A DNA stretch of 64,000 nt from Paractinoplanes rishiriensis (GTDB lineage: Bacteria; Actinomycetota; Actinomycetes; Mycobacteriales; Micromonosporaceae), in contig NZ_BOMV01000063.1 in NCBI RefSeq assembly GCF_016862375.1, positions 1-64,000 of the forward strand. The letters are read 5' to 3'. Within the stretch, counting starts at the first letter, position 1; every line of letters begins with the position of its first letter. Below the pieces are notes generated by a model. The model saw only the letters and a program-made list of their open reading frames with translations. It had not been told where the DNA came from and ran no database searches. This document shows positions 1-7,975 of the stretch, in pieces. A program made the position numbers and the translations under genes.

Positions 1-128
1 TGATCCCGCGCCGTCTGATCCCTGCGCCGTCTGATCCCTGCGCCGTCTGATCCCTGCGCCGTCTGATCCCTGCGGCGCCTGATCCCTGCGGCTTCGCCTC
101 ATTCCTGCGGCTTCGCCTCATTCCGCGG
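1..128. repeat. 16-bp tandem repeat, degenerating rightward
   Basis: About five head-to-tail copies of a 16-nt unit (TGATCCCTGCGCCGTC) run from the window edge to about 79. They are followed by longer variants (19 nt) ending in GCTTCGCC. The array continues off the left edge, so its full size is unknown. No ORF is convincing here. It lies downstream of the minus-strand GNAT gene, in the intergenic space. Confidence 0.85.
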
Positions 129-171
129 GCCGCGCTTCTCCGATGGGACCGGCTCTCGACCAGCCGGGGTC

Positions 172-657
172 TCATCTCTCCGGTGGGCGTTCCATCCACA
201 CGATCTCCGGCCAGCCCGCCTGTTCGGGTGGATCGCGGCGCAGCTCCGTGAAGCCCCGGCTCGCGTAGAAGCGTGCCGCCCGCTCGTTGCCGTCCGTGTA
301 TTCCAGGCGGACCGCGCGGCCCGGCGCCCGGGCCAGCAACTCCGCGATGAGCGCCGAACCCGCCCCGGTGCCCTGCGACTCGGGCACCACGTACAGCTTC
401 CAGATGATCGGCGCCGGACCGCGCAGGTCGATGTTGCCGACCCCGAGCAGGCCCTCGCCGCCGTCCGCCACCAGCATCGTGGTGTCGCGCAGACTCCGCT
501 CGATCGCCGCCGCGGACCACCAGGTGGCGAGCCCGTCCGCGATGAAATCCGGGCCGGCGAACGCGTAGGTCGCCGGCCAGGTGCGCTGCCCGATCGCGAC
601 GATGGCCTCGACGTCGCCGGCCGAGGCGTCCCTGATCCGCATGAGCCGATCCTGCAT
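172..657 (-). CDS. GNAT family N-acetyltransferase
   Basis: A 161-aa single-domain GNAT, the usual length. The acetyl-CoA pyrophosphate-binding loop is visible as VPESQGTGAG (about residues 91-100), and a C-terminal NERAARFYASRGF segment is typical of the family's last helix and strand. It probably transfers an acetyl group from acetyl-CoA to a small-molecule or protein amine; the substrate cannot be read from sequence. The ATG at 657 overlaps the stop of the upstream DUF402 gene (TGATG), so the two are translationally coupled. An inner ATG (MRIRD) five codons on is an alternative start. Confidence 0.85.
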   Translation of the reverse strand: MQDRLMRIRDASAGDVEAIVAIGQRTWPATYAFAGPDFIADGLATWWSAAAIERSLRDTTMLVADGGEGLLGVGNIDLRGPAPIIWKLYVVPESQGTGAGSALIAELLARAPGRAVRLEYTDGNERAARFYASRGFTELRRDPPEQAGWPEIVWMERPPER

Positions 658-1193
658 CACGGGGTGATCGTCGACCACTCGCGCGGGAAGCGGACGTCCA
701 TCAGTTTCCGCACGTCCGGCGGCGGGAAGGCCAGCCACTCGCCGCGGTCCTGGTCGTAGTTGCGGTTGAGGCGGCGGTCCAGGAACCGCTGGGTGCGCAT
801 CAGACCGTCGGCGGCCTGGGCCGTGGTGAGGGCGCCGCGCTCCATGGCCTCGGCGTACTCGTGCAGGTCGAGCATCCGGAACGGCCGGTCCGGCTGCGGG
901 CCCACGATCACGTCGATCCACCAGTCGTCGACCGTGACGACGTCGCCGTGGTCGACGACCTTGATCAGATCGCAGTACCACCAGCCGGTCAGCTCGTCGG
1001 AGAAGACCACCGGCTGGCCGATCTGGAAGCCGTCGTCGAGCAGGACAAATGATCGCTGTACGCGGTCCCGGCCGCGGTGTTCGAAGCCCCACTCGTAGAC
1101 GATCACCTGGCCGAGCCGCCGGCCCGCGGCGCGGACCTTGCCGTTCAGGATGACCGTGGTGGGCGTGAGCTGATCGGCGATGCTGTCCGTCAC
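657..1193 (-). CDS. DUF402 domain protein
   Basis: 178 aa, no signal peptide or membrane segment. Runs such as GWWYCDLI (middle) and DDWWIDVIV are the aromatic/acidic blocks typical of the DUF402/FomD-like fold. Characterised relatives are metal-dependent nucleoside diphosphate or phosphonate-nucleotide hydrolases. A phosphohydrolase role is therefore plausible by family only; the substrate is unknown. It is the first gene of a two-gene unit with the GNAT, with overlapping stop and start. Confidence 0.75.
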   Translation of the reverse strand: MTDSIADQLTPTTVILNGKVRAAGRRLGQVIVYEWGFEHRGRDRVQRSFVLLDDGFQIGQPVVFSDELTGWWYCDLIKVVDHGDVVTVDDWWIDVIVGPQPDRPFRMLDLHEYAEAMERGALTTAQAADGLMRTQRFLDRRLNRNYDQDRGEWLAFPPPDVRKLMDVRFPREWSTITP

Positions 1194-1287
1194 GCCGACC
1201 AGTCTCGCTCACTGCTGCGGTTATGGCAGGGCGGCTGACCAGCGTCATCGGTGATGCCGCCGGGTCAGCCGCCGTGCGGGCCTTTCA

Positions 1288-1554
1288 CTACCTGCGGGTG
1301 AGGCGTTGCCACCAGGTCCGCTTCGCGGCTCGGGCCTTGAGCTGACGCCGGGTGACCAGCGCCGCGACGGCGCTGCCCACCACCGCCAGTGCGGCGGACG
1401 TCGTCTTGGGGTGGGTCTTGACCGCTCGTCCGGCCTGCTTGCTGCGCGCCGGCACCGCCGCCAGGCTGCTCTTCACGGTGCTTGCGGCGTTGCGAACGCG
1501 GGACTTCTCCGGGCTCACCGTCTGCGGCGTCGCCGCCATCTCGTCCAGTGCCAT
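1288..1554 (-). CDS. small single-span membrane protein
   Basis: 88 aa, start chosen at the ATG at 1554 because GGAGAG lies about 7 nt upstream; the open frame extends further but without a ribosome site. The N-terminal half is polar and Lys/Arg/Ser-rich. A single hydrophobic segment (AALAVVGSAVAALV) follows, then a very basic C-terminus ending in KRTWWQRLTRR. Function unknown. It is divergent from the next gene, and a stress-type inverted repeat (1649-1665) lies between the two. Confidence 0.6.
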   Translation of the reverse strand: MALDEMAATPQTVSPEKSRVRNAASTVKSSLAAVPARSKQAGRAVKTHPKTTSAALAVVGSAVAALVTRRQLKARAAKRTWWQRLTRR

Positions 1555-1648
1555 GGCAATCTCTCCGATCGATCGGGCTGGGATCGTGCTGATCTCATGC
1601 CCACCGTTCGCGGTCACCTAACTTTTTGCCCGATTCATTCACCAGGGC

Positions 1649-1665
1649 TCATCCTGCCGGGGTGA
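1649..1665. promoter_or_regulatory. inverted repeat TCATCC-N5-GGGTGA (regulon site 1)
   Basis: 17-nt inverted repeat between the divergent genes starting at 1554 (-) and 1750 (+). Rightward, a CAGGGT hexamer ends 29 nt past the repeat; leftward, AAAGTT occupies the same place. The repeat lies 85 nt before the plus-strand ATG and 95 nt before the minus-strand ATG, and both genes have a Shine-Dalgarno. It matches the motif found 15 more times in the window. Confidence 0.5.
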
Positions 1666-1749
1666 GGCGCGGCCCGGCCGCCCGGCGGCAGGGTGGGTAG
1701 TGGACCTTCCCGCGCCGCTCGCCGGCCCTGACTCTCGGAGGCACCCCCG

Positions 1750-2085
1750 ATGCGACTTTCGATGCGCCGACGCCGCGAGCTCGAACTGCGCGACGCGATG
1801 GCCGACGCGTGGGCAGCCGCCCGGGTGACCGGCGGCCAGTTCCGTCAGCTCGGCCCCGTCTACGCGGACCGCCTGGGCCTGGCCTACCAGGTGCTGCGCG
1901 GCCGCCAGCTGCGCCGCATGGGCAAGGCGTTCGCCCTGACCGCAGTCCTGGCCGCAGTCGGCGGAGCCGCAACGGCCCTGATCGCCGAACGAGCACTGGC
2001 CGCCCGCCGCACCCCGGAGGAGGAGCCGGTCGAGGCAGCCACCCCGATAGCCGTCACCGATTCGGCTCCCGTTTCCACCACCTGA
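1750..2085 (+). CDS. small membrane protein with acidic tail
   Basis: 111 aa with GGAGG about 9 nt upstream of the ATG. A basic amphipathic N-terminus (MRLSMRRRRELELRDAMADA) is followed by one membrane segment (ALTAVLAAVGGAATALIA, about residues 62-79). The tail is Pro/Glu/Thr-rich and probably extracytoplasmic. Not assigned to a known family. It could work with the divergently encoded 88-aa protein, which has a similar size and single-span layout. Confidence 0.65.
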   Translation: MRLSMRRRRELELRDAMADAWAAARVTGGQFRQLGPVYADRLGLAYQVLRGRQLRRMGKAFALTAVLAAVGGAATALIAERALAARRTPEEEPVEAATPIAVTDSAPVSTT

Positions 2086-2100
2086 AAGCGGAGACCGACC

Positions 2101-2134
2101 GGCCGCGGTCCTGCCACCACACAGGACCGCGGCC
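2101..2134. terminator. bidirectional hairpin terminator
   Basis: Perfect 13-bp stem (GGCCGCGGTCCTG with its complement) around an 8-nt loop, 15 nt after the stop of the 111-aa gene and in the gap to the convergent M56 protease gene. There is no U-tract, as is common for actinomycete hairpin terminators. Confidence 0.65.
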
Positions 2135-2260
2135 CGCCATCCCACACCGCCGACTTCGCAGGACCTCCACCAATCCCGGCGTCGACATCTGCCAGCTTCG
2201 ATTCCCGGTTCCGGCCGCCCCAAACCGTTGCGGCGGCCTTTCCTCGCGCGAGTTTGCGGG

Positions 2261-3160
2261 TCAGGGTGCGTTTGTCCACGTGGACAGGACGGACAGGAAG
2301 TCGGCGGTGGCCACGGCTATGGCCAGGGCGCAGCCGGCCACCACGACCGTGGCCCCGGCCAGCGTCGCGTGCAGGCGGCGGGTGGTGGCGGGCTCGGGAC
2401 CCTGCAGGGCGCGGACCCGGCGGACTATCACGCCGCCGTGCATGCCCAGGGACGCCGTGGGGGTGGGATGGGCGGTGGCCAGGGCGGCGCGGGCCACGGC
2501 TCGGGCGACCAGCGTGCGGTCGCCGACCGTGCGGGCGGCATCCTCGTCGGCCCAGCGTTCGACCAGGTAGGTCACCGTTTCCCGGACGGGGCGCAGCAGC
2601 GGGTTGACTGCGGCGGCGGCGCCGGCCAGCAGGACCGCGGTGTGGTGGCGGTGGGCCAGGTGGGCGCGTTCGTGGGCGATCACGGCTCGGCGTTCGGCGG
2701 GGGTGAGCAGGCGCAGCATGCCGGTGGTCAGCAGGACGTCGCCGGGGCGGCCGGGGACGGCCACCGCCAAGGGTTCGGACCAGTCGGCTATCACGACGCC
2801 GTCGGTGCCCGGGCCGGCGTTGCGCAGCCGGCGGACCGTGTCGTGGCGGCGGTGCAGGTCGCGGGCCAGCCGGATCAGGGCCCAGGTCAGGAGGGCTGCG
2901 GCGGCGAGGGCGATCTGGTCGGGGACCGGCTCGGGCAGGCGCATGCCGTGCCGGGCGTTGGCGGCGATCATGGCGGGCAGGTCGTCGAACAGGGTCAGGA
3001 TCAGCAGGAGCAGCGACCACACGGTGCCGGCGGCGGTCAGGACCGCGGCGGTCACCAGGCCGAGGACTGCCGGGCGGGGACGGGCGCGCTCGGCCAGCGG
3101 GCGGGCGGCCAGGGCGACCAGGACCGGCAGGAGCAGCGGCAGATAGACGAAGAAGGTCAT
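2261..3160 (-). CDS. M56 family (BlaR1-like) membrane metalloprotease
   Basis: 299 aa. N-terminal hydrophobic segments (about 1-20, 31-58, 83-98) precede a cytosolic peptidase region with the zinc motif HERAH at residues 163-167, followed by LAHRH. A further membrane segment lies near the C-terminus (ATVVVAGCALAIAVATA). In the family, such proteins sense cell-wall or other stress and cleave a BlaI-type repressor. It lacks a penicillin-binding sensor domain, so the signal is unlikely to be a beta-lactam bound in the BlaR1 manner. Its ATG overlaps the stop of the BlaI gene (ATGA). Confidence 0.85.
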   Translation of the reverse strand: MTFFVYLPLLLPVLVALAARPLAERARPRPAVLGLVTAAVLTAAGTVWSLLLLILTLFDDLPAMIAANARHGMRLPEPVPDQIALAAAALLTWALIRLARDLHRRHDTVRRLRNAGPGTDGVVIADWSEPLAVAVPGRPGDVLLTTGMLRLLTPAERRAVIAHERAHLAHRHHTAVLLAGAAAAVNPLLRPVRETVTYLVERWADEDAARTVGDRTLVARAVARAALATAHPTPTASLGMHGGVIVRRVRALQGPEPATTRRLHATLAGATVVVAGCALAIAVATADFLSVLSTWTNAP

Positions 3161-3537
3161 GACTCACGCTCCTCGAGTAATGCGCGTAACACGTCCACGT
3201 CGTCGGCGGCCAGGCCGGCGGCGAACTGCTGGAGAACGGCGCGCCGGTCGGGGCGCCCGTCGAGCGCGGCGCGCATGCGGCCGGCGGCGGCGCTCGCGGC
3301 GTCCTGGGCGGGCCAGTAGGCGTGACCGCGCCCCCGGCCGGCCGGGCCGCGCCGGACCTGCCCCTTTTCGAGCAGGCGGATCAGGATCGTCTGGACGGTG
3401 TTGTAGGCCAGGTCGCCGCCCAGCGCCGCCTGCACGTCGGCGGGCGTGAGCGGCTCGTGCGCGGCCCACAGCGTGGTCATCACCTCGGCCTCGAGCTCGC
3501 CCCGGGCCCGCCGGCGACCGGCCTCCTCGTCGGCCAT
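3157..3537 (-). CDS. BlaI/MecI/CopY family repressor
   Basis: 126 aa, ATG at 3537 chosen because AAGGGACG lies just upstream; the open frame extends 25 codons further without a ribosome site. The winged-helix N-terminus includes LEAEVMTTLW, the recognition region LAYNTVQTILIRLLEKGQV and a wing GRGHAYWP, then a helical dimerisation domain. It probably represses its own operon and perhaps the divergent exporter gene. It is released by cleavage by the M56 protease encoded next, with which it overlaps by 4 nt. Confidence 0.88.
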   Translation of the reverse strand: MADEEAGRRRARGELEAEVMTTLWAAHEPLTPADVQAALGGDLAYNTVQTILIRLLEKGQVRRGPAGRGRGHAYWPAQDAASAAAGRMRAALDGRPDRRAVLQQFAAGLAADDVDVLRALLEERES

Positions 3538-3566
3538 GGCTCGTCCCTTCGTCGGCGAATGGAGGG

Positions 3567-3586
3567 AGGGTATCGGCCGGGGCCGA
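3567..3586 (-). promoter_or_regulatory. candidate BlaI promoter/operator
   Basis: Reading leftward toward BlaI, a GATACCCT -10-like element (3567-3574) abuts the palindrome TCGGCCGGGGCCGA (3573-3586). An autoregulated BlaI promoter would have this layout, but the palindrome is not the classical TACA/TGTA BlaI site, so the assignment is tentative. Confidence 0.3.
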
Positions 3587-3782
3587 CATTTTCCGAGCCG
3601 CCCTTCCGGCATCGCGGACGCCTACCGGGTGGCGGGCTATCATCGCCTGGTGCGCCGGTCCATCATCTCGCCGCCCCGCTCCTGAGCGGGACCGCCTGAC
3701 CTTCCGCGTCGCCTAGGACGCGCGCACGCCGTCCCGCTTCCGTGACCTTTTTGTCCCCTTCTTGCGGCGGAAGCAGGAGCTC

Positions 3783-4910
3783 ATGCGTACCTCCAAAAAC
3801 GGCATTTGGCTGCTCGTGGTGGCCGGCACTCTCTGGGGCGCCGGCGGCCTGACCGGCAGCCTGCTGGCCCGCGAGGCCGGACTGACGGCGCCCGCGGTGG
3901 CCACCTACCGCTTGGGTGCCGGCGGTCTCCTCCTCGTGCTATACCTGATCCTCACCGGACGTCCGGCACCGCGCGGTCGGCGCGCGTGGACCAGGATCAC
4001 GGTGCTCGGCCTGTTGGCGGCGGCATTCCAGGCCAGCTACTTCGCGTCGGTCTCCCGCGTGTCGGTCAGCCTCGCCACGCTGCTGACCATCGGCGCGGCG
4101 CCCGTGCTCGTGCTGGCCGTCGAATCTGTGCTGGGTCGGCGGCGGCTCGGCGGCCGGGCGCTGGGCACGGTGGGCTTGGCCGTGCTCGGGTTGACGCTGC
4201 TCGTCGGCATACCCGGGAACGGGCTGGAGTGGCCCGCCGTGCTGGCCGGCAGCGGGTTTGCCCTGCTCGCGGCCGCGACGTTCGCCACCATGACGATGGT
4301 CGGCGCCGCCCCGGTCCCGGGTCTCGACGAACTGGCGAGCACCGGCTTCGCGTTCACGCTGGGCGCGGTCGTGCTGGCTCCGTTCGCCGGCGCCGGTCTC
4401 GGTTTCCCGCCGAGCCCTCCGGCGATCGGCCTGTTGCTGCTGCTCGGGGCCGGTCCGACCGCGATCGCGTGGGCAGCGTACTTCGGCGGCCTGCGCGTGG
4501 CGGGTGCCGGCACCGCGGCCCTGATGGCGCTGCTCGAACCGTTGGTGGGCACGGCGCTGGCAATCGTGATCCTCGGCGATCGGCTGGGCCCGGCGGGAGT
4601 GGCCGGGGCGTTGTTGCTGGTAGCGGCGCTGGCCGTCGAGGCGCACTCCGGTGCCGCGGAGAGAAGCGGCGGAGCGGTGCTCCGGTCCGGGCGCGGGCGA
4701 CGTGGCGCCGGTTTCGGGTCGAGGCCCGGACGACCTGGCGCCGGTTTCGGTCGAGGCCCGGACGACCTGGCGCCGGTTTCGGTCGAGGCCCGGACGAGGC
4801 GGCTACCGGTCTCGGGGCGGGGCTCCGCTAAAGCACGTCACGCTCCCGATTCGGGCGCGTCGGCTCACAGTCCGCTGGCGCGGCTCGGGGCTGGCGCCCG
4901 GCGGTCATAG
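3783..4910 (+). CDS. EamA/DMT family transporter with repeat-derived tail
   Basis: 375 aa from the ATG at 3783 (AGGAG 3 nt before; a TTG 21 nt upstream is an alternative). Residues 1 to about 285 form the ten-helix EamA core, opening LLVVAGTLWGAGGLTGSLLA, typical of drug/metabolite exporters. After LVAALAVEAHSGA the protein has about 90 hydrophilic Gly/Arg/Pro residues that are not part of the family. They are encoded by a 32-33-bp tandem repeat. The substrate is unknown. It is divergent from the BlaI operon and could be its regulatory target. Confidence 0.85.
   Translation: MRTSKNGIWLLVVAGTLWGAGGLTGSLLAREAGLTAPAVATYRLGAGGLLLVLYLILTGRPAPRGRRAWTRITVLGLLAAAFQASYFASVSRVSVSLATLLTIGAAPVLVLAVESVLGRRRLGGRALGTVGLAVLGLTLLVGIPGNGLEWPAVLAGSGFALLAAATFATMTMVGAAPVPGLDELASTGFAFTLGAVVLAPFAGAGLGFPPSPPAIGLLLLLGAGPTAIAWAAYFGGLRVAGAGTAALMALLEPLVGTALAIVILGDRLGPAGVAGALLLVAALAVEAHSGAAERSGGAVLRSGRGRRGAGFGSRPGRPGAGFGRGPDDLAPVSVEARTRRLPVSGRGSAKARHAPDSGASAHSPLARLGAGARRS
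4704..4800 (+). repeat. 32/33-bp tandem repeat inside the transporter tail
   Basis: Three copies beginning GGCGCCGGTTTCGG at 4704, 4737 and 4769. The first period is 33 nt and the second 32 nt. The missing base moves each copy to a different reading frame, so identical DNA encodes GAGFGSRPGRP, GAGFGRGPDDL and APVSVEARTRR. Confidence 0.85.
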
Positions 4911-5125
4911 CTCGACAACTCCGGTGGCCCCTCAGGGAGGTGTAGATCTTGTTGAGCTGCGGTCGCGCGGTGACAGTCGCGCGGTGACTGTGGCTCGACA
5001 TCTTTGGTGCTGGGCCACTTCTAGGCGGGCGGATCTTGGCGGGCTTGAATCGGAGCGGTGTTCCGATCGCCGGGGACGGGCGTAATTTGATCGACGGGCG
5101 TGGGTGGGGCCCCGATACTCCCGGG

Positions 5126-6394
5126 ATGGGTCTTCTGCCGGTGCTGTGGATCTACGGGCCGCCCGGGGTCGGGAAGAGCACCGTCGCCTGGGAGCTGTTC
5201 GCCCAGCACCCGGGGCCGGTCGGCTACGTCGACATCGACCAGCTCGGGATGTGTTACGGGGCGCCCACCGCCGAGGAGTGGTCGCCCGAACCCGCCGACG
5301 ACCCGGGCCGCTACCTGCGCAAAGAACGCAACCTCGCGGCCATCGTCGACAATTTCCACCGGGCGGGGGCGCGCGGGCTCATCGTGTCGGGCATCGTCGA
5401 CTCCGTACGCGGCATTGATTTTGACCTTTTCCGGCATGTTGCTCTGAAGCCGTTGCGGCTGCGATGTGAGCCGGCGGAACTGGTGCGGCGTCTCGGTGAG
5501 CGCAACCGGGCCGGCGACCGGCTCGACGAGATTGCCGATTATGCGGAGCAGATGGACCGCGGTGACCTGCCCGGCGACTGCATCGACAGCACGGGTCTGG
5601 ACAAGACCAAAACCGTTGATGCCGTACGCGACCACCTGCGCGACTGGCCACCGGACTCCGGCACGGACGGGGCGGCAAACGGGGCGGCAAACGGGGCGGC
5701 GGTCACGGTGCCGGGCGAGATAGTGTGGCTGTGCGGGCCGGCAGCGGTGGGGAAGTCCACCGCGGGCTGGGAGACATACATGCAGTCCAGGCTGGCCGGC
5801 GCCCACACAGCGTTCCTCGACCTGCAACAGATCGGGTTCCTGCGCCCGGAGCCGGCGGATGATCACCGGCTCAAGGCAGCCAACCTCGCGGCGATCTGGC
5901 GGACGTACTACGAGGCTGGTGCCAGACGGCTGGTCGTCGTCGGTTCCGTGGAGCACCCCGACCAGGTTGCGCTCTACCGCGCCGCGCTGCCGGGAGCGAC
6001 CGTAACCGTGTGCCACCTGCGCGCCGGTCTGCGGCGGTTGACGGAACGGACGTTGCTGCGCGGCCAGGGTCAGGGCCCACCGATCGCCGGCGACACCCTG
6101 GCCGGCCGGCCACCGGCCGAACTGCGCCGCCGAGCCGCCGCCGCCCACGCGCGCGACCAGGCCGTCGCGGGGGAGCCCGCGCCGGACACCGAGGCCCGCG
6201 ACCACGCACCCGGCCGCGATCGTGGCGTGCCGTCAGCGGGCCGCCGACCGGCCTGCACCCGGACAGCCGTCGGCGACCTGGAGATCGACACCGACGGCCA
6301 GACGCCCGCGGACACCGCCGCCGAGATTCTGAAGCGGATCAGCGCCCCGCCACCTGGAACTGGCCCACGATCTCCTGGAGCTCGCGCGACATGA
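5126..6394 (+). CDS. two-domain P-loop kinase/ATPase
   Basis: 422 aa from the ATG at 5126; an in-frame start 90 nt upstream adds only an unconserved leader. There are two Walker A motifs in similar surroundings: IYGPPGVGKST near residue 10 and WLCGPAAVGKST near residue 203. Each is followed by an acidic strand and by LKAANLAAIWR/LRKERNLAAIV-type helices, so the gene looks like an internal duplication of a gluconate-kinase-like NTPase. The end is Pro/Ala-rich and its last 56 nt overlap the 3' end of the convergent chemoreceptor gene. The substrate is unknown and no strong ribosome site is seen. Confidence 0.7.
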   Translation: MGLLPVLWIYGPPGVGKSTVAWELFAQHPGPVGYVDIDQLGMCYGAPTAEEWSPEPADDPGRYLRKERNLAAIVDNFHRAGARGLIVSGIVDSVRGIDFDLFRHVALKPLRLRCEPAELVRRLGERNRAGDRLDEIADYAEQMDRGDLPGDCIDSTGLDKTKTVDAVRDHLRDWPPDSGTDGAANGAANGAAVTVPGEIVWLCGPAAVGKSTAGWETYMQSRLAGAHTAFLDLQQIGFLRPEPADDHRLKAANLAAIWRTYYEAGARRLVVVGSVEHPDQVALYRAALPGATVTVCHLRAGLRRLTERTLLRGQGQGPPIAGDTLAGRPPAELRRRAAAAHARDQAVAGEPAPDTEARDHAPGRDRGVPSAGRRPACTRTAVGDLEIDTDGQTPADTAAEILKRISAPPPGTGPRSPGARAT

Positions 6395-7960
6395 CCTCGA
6401 GCTGCTCGGCGGTCTGCTGAGCCTCGGCCACCCCGCTCGCCGTGACCTGGGCGGCGGTCGCCACGACGGAGACGTTCTCGGCGATCTCGCCAGAACCCGT
6501 TGCCGCCTCGACGATGTTGCGGCCCATCTCGGCGGTGGTCGCGCTCTGCTCCTCGACGGCTGCGGCGATCGTCGTCGAGTGCTCGTTGACCTGGCCGATT
6601 ATGCCGCTGACCCGGTCGATCGCGCCGATCGCGGCCTCGGTGTCGCTCTGGATGGCCTGCACCCGGTTGGCGATGTCGCCGGTGGCCCGGGCCGTCTCCT
6701 GGGCCAGGTCCTTCACCTCGGACGCGACCACGGCGAAGCCCTTACCGGCGTCACCGGCCCGGGCCGCCTCGATCGTCGCGTTCAGGGCCAGCAGGTTGGT
6801 CTGCTCGGCGATCGAGGTGATCAGCTTGAGAACCTCGCCGATCTCGGCGCTGGACCGGCCCAGCTGGCCGATCGTCGCGCTGGCCTCGCGGGCACTGTCC
6901 ACGCCGCCGGCCGCGATGCCGGCGGCCATGGTGGCGCTTCCGGAGATCTCCAGAATCGCCACGTTCATCTCCTCGGTGCCCGCGGCCACGGTCTGCACGC
7001 TGCGGGACACCTCCTCGGCGGCGGAGGCCACCCGCTCGGACTGGCCCGAGGCGTCACCGGCGGCCTCGGCGATACGGGCCGAGGCCTGGGTGAGCTCCGA
7101 GGAGGCGCCGGCCAGCGTACGGCTGTGATCACTGATCCGGTGGAACGCCGCCAGCAGCACTTCCAGGGTGTTGTTCACCGCCCGGCCCATCGTGCCGAGC
7201 TCGTCGCGGCCCTGGTCGGGTGTGCGGACCGTGAGGTTCTTGGCGGCGACCTGGCGCAGCGTGGCGACCGTCTGCCCGAGTGGGCCGGTGATGCTGCGGG
7301 TGACCAGCACGGCGAGCAGCGCGGCCAGGGCCAGGCTGAGCGCACCGGCCAGCAGCATGAGGGTCCGCGACGTGTTCCCCGCGGCGGTGGCGTCGGCCCG
7401 CGCCTTCGCGGCCTGCTCGCCGGTGAGGGTGACCAGCTTCTCGCCGGCCTCGACGACGCGGGTCATCCAGCTGGTTGCCTCGCCGGAGACCAGCTCGCCG
7501 GCCCGGGCGTGACCCGCCCGGGTGCCGGTCCGGAAGGCGGCGATGATCTGGTCGTCGATCGCCTGGTACCGGTCGAGCGCCTGGGTCGCCTCGTCCAGCA
7601 CGGCACGCTGGGTGCCGGTGAGCGGCTCGCCCGCCATGTGCTCGAGTTCGGAATGGAACGCGGCGGTGGCCGCCAGGAAGTGCTTGCGCTGCTGCCCGGC
7701 GGTGTCCGAGTCGGCGCCGTCGACGCCGCGGAGGATGTCGAACGCGTACCCGTTCTGCCAGGCGTTGACGTCGGCCGCCTCGAACTTGACCGCCATCGCG
7801 TCGCGGGCAGGTCGGCGGCCACGGCGAGCTCGGCGGTGGTGGCCTTGGACCGTTCCTGTCCCCAGTACGCCACCCCGAGCGCCATGATCAGGCAAAGGCA
7901 CACACCGGTGAACGCGCCGCTGAGACGTACGCCAATCTTGATGTTGCCGAAGAACCGCAT
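6339..7960 (-). pseudogene. methyl-accepting chemotaxis protein, frameshifted
   Basis: The start and first membrane segment (MRFFGNIKIGVRLSGAFTG and on) are in one frame. The ligand domain, second membrane segment (LLAGALSLALAALLAVLVT), HAMP and signalling domain are in another. The frames meet near 7803-7811, where one base is missing between AADLP and ARDAMAVKFEAADV. The rest is intact, including the hairpin tip EQTNLLALNATIEAARAG. Either it is a recent frameshift or a sequencing error; starting inside at MAVKF would lose TM1. It lies 15 nt after the second chemoreceptor gene, in the same operon. Confidence 0.75.
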
Positions 7961-7975
7961 GGCCTGCGCTCCTTC

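Noticed and set aside
3762..3782. TTG start for the DMT exporter
   Set aside because: The ATG at 3783 has AGGAG immediately upstream and begins just before TM1; the TTG adds only seven basic residues.
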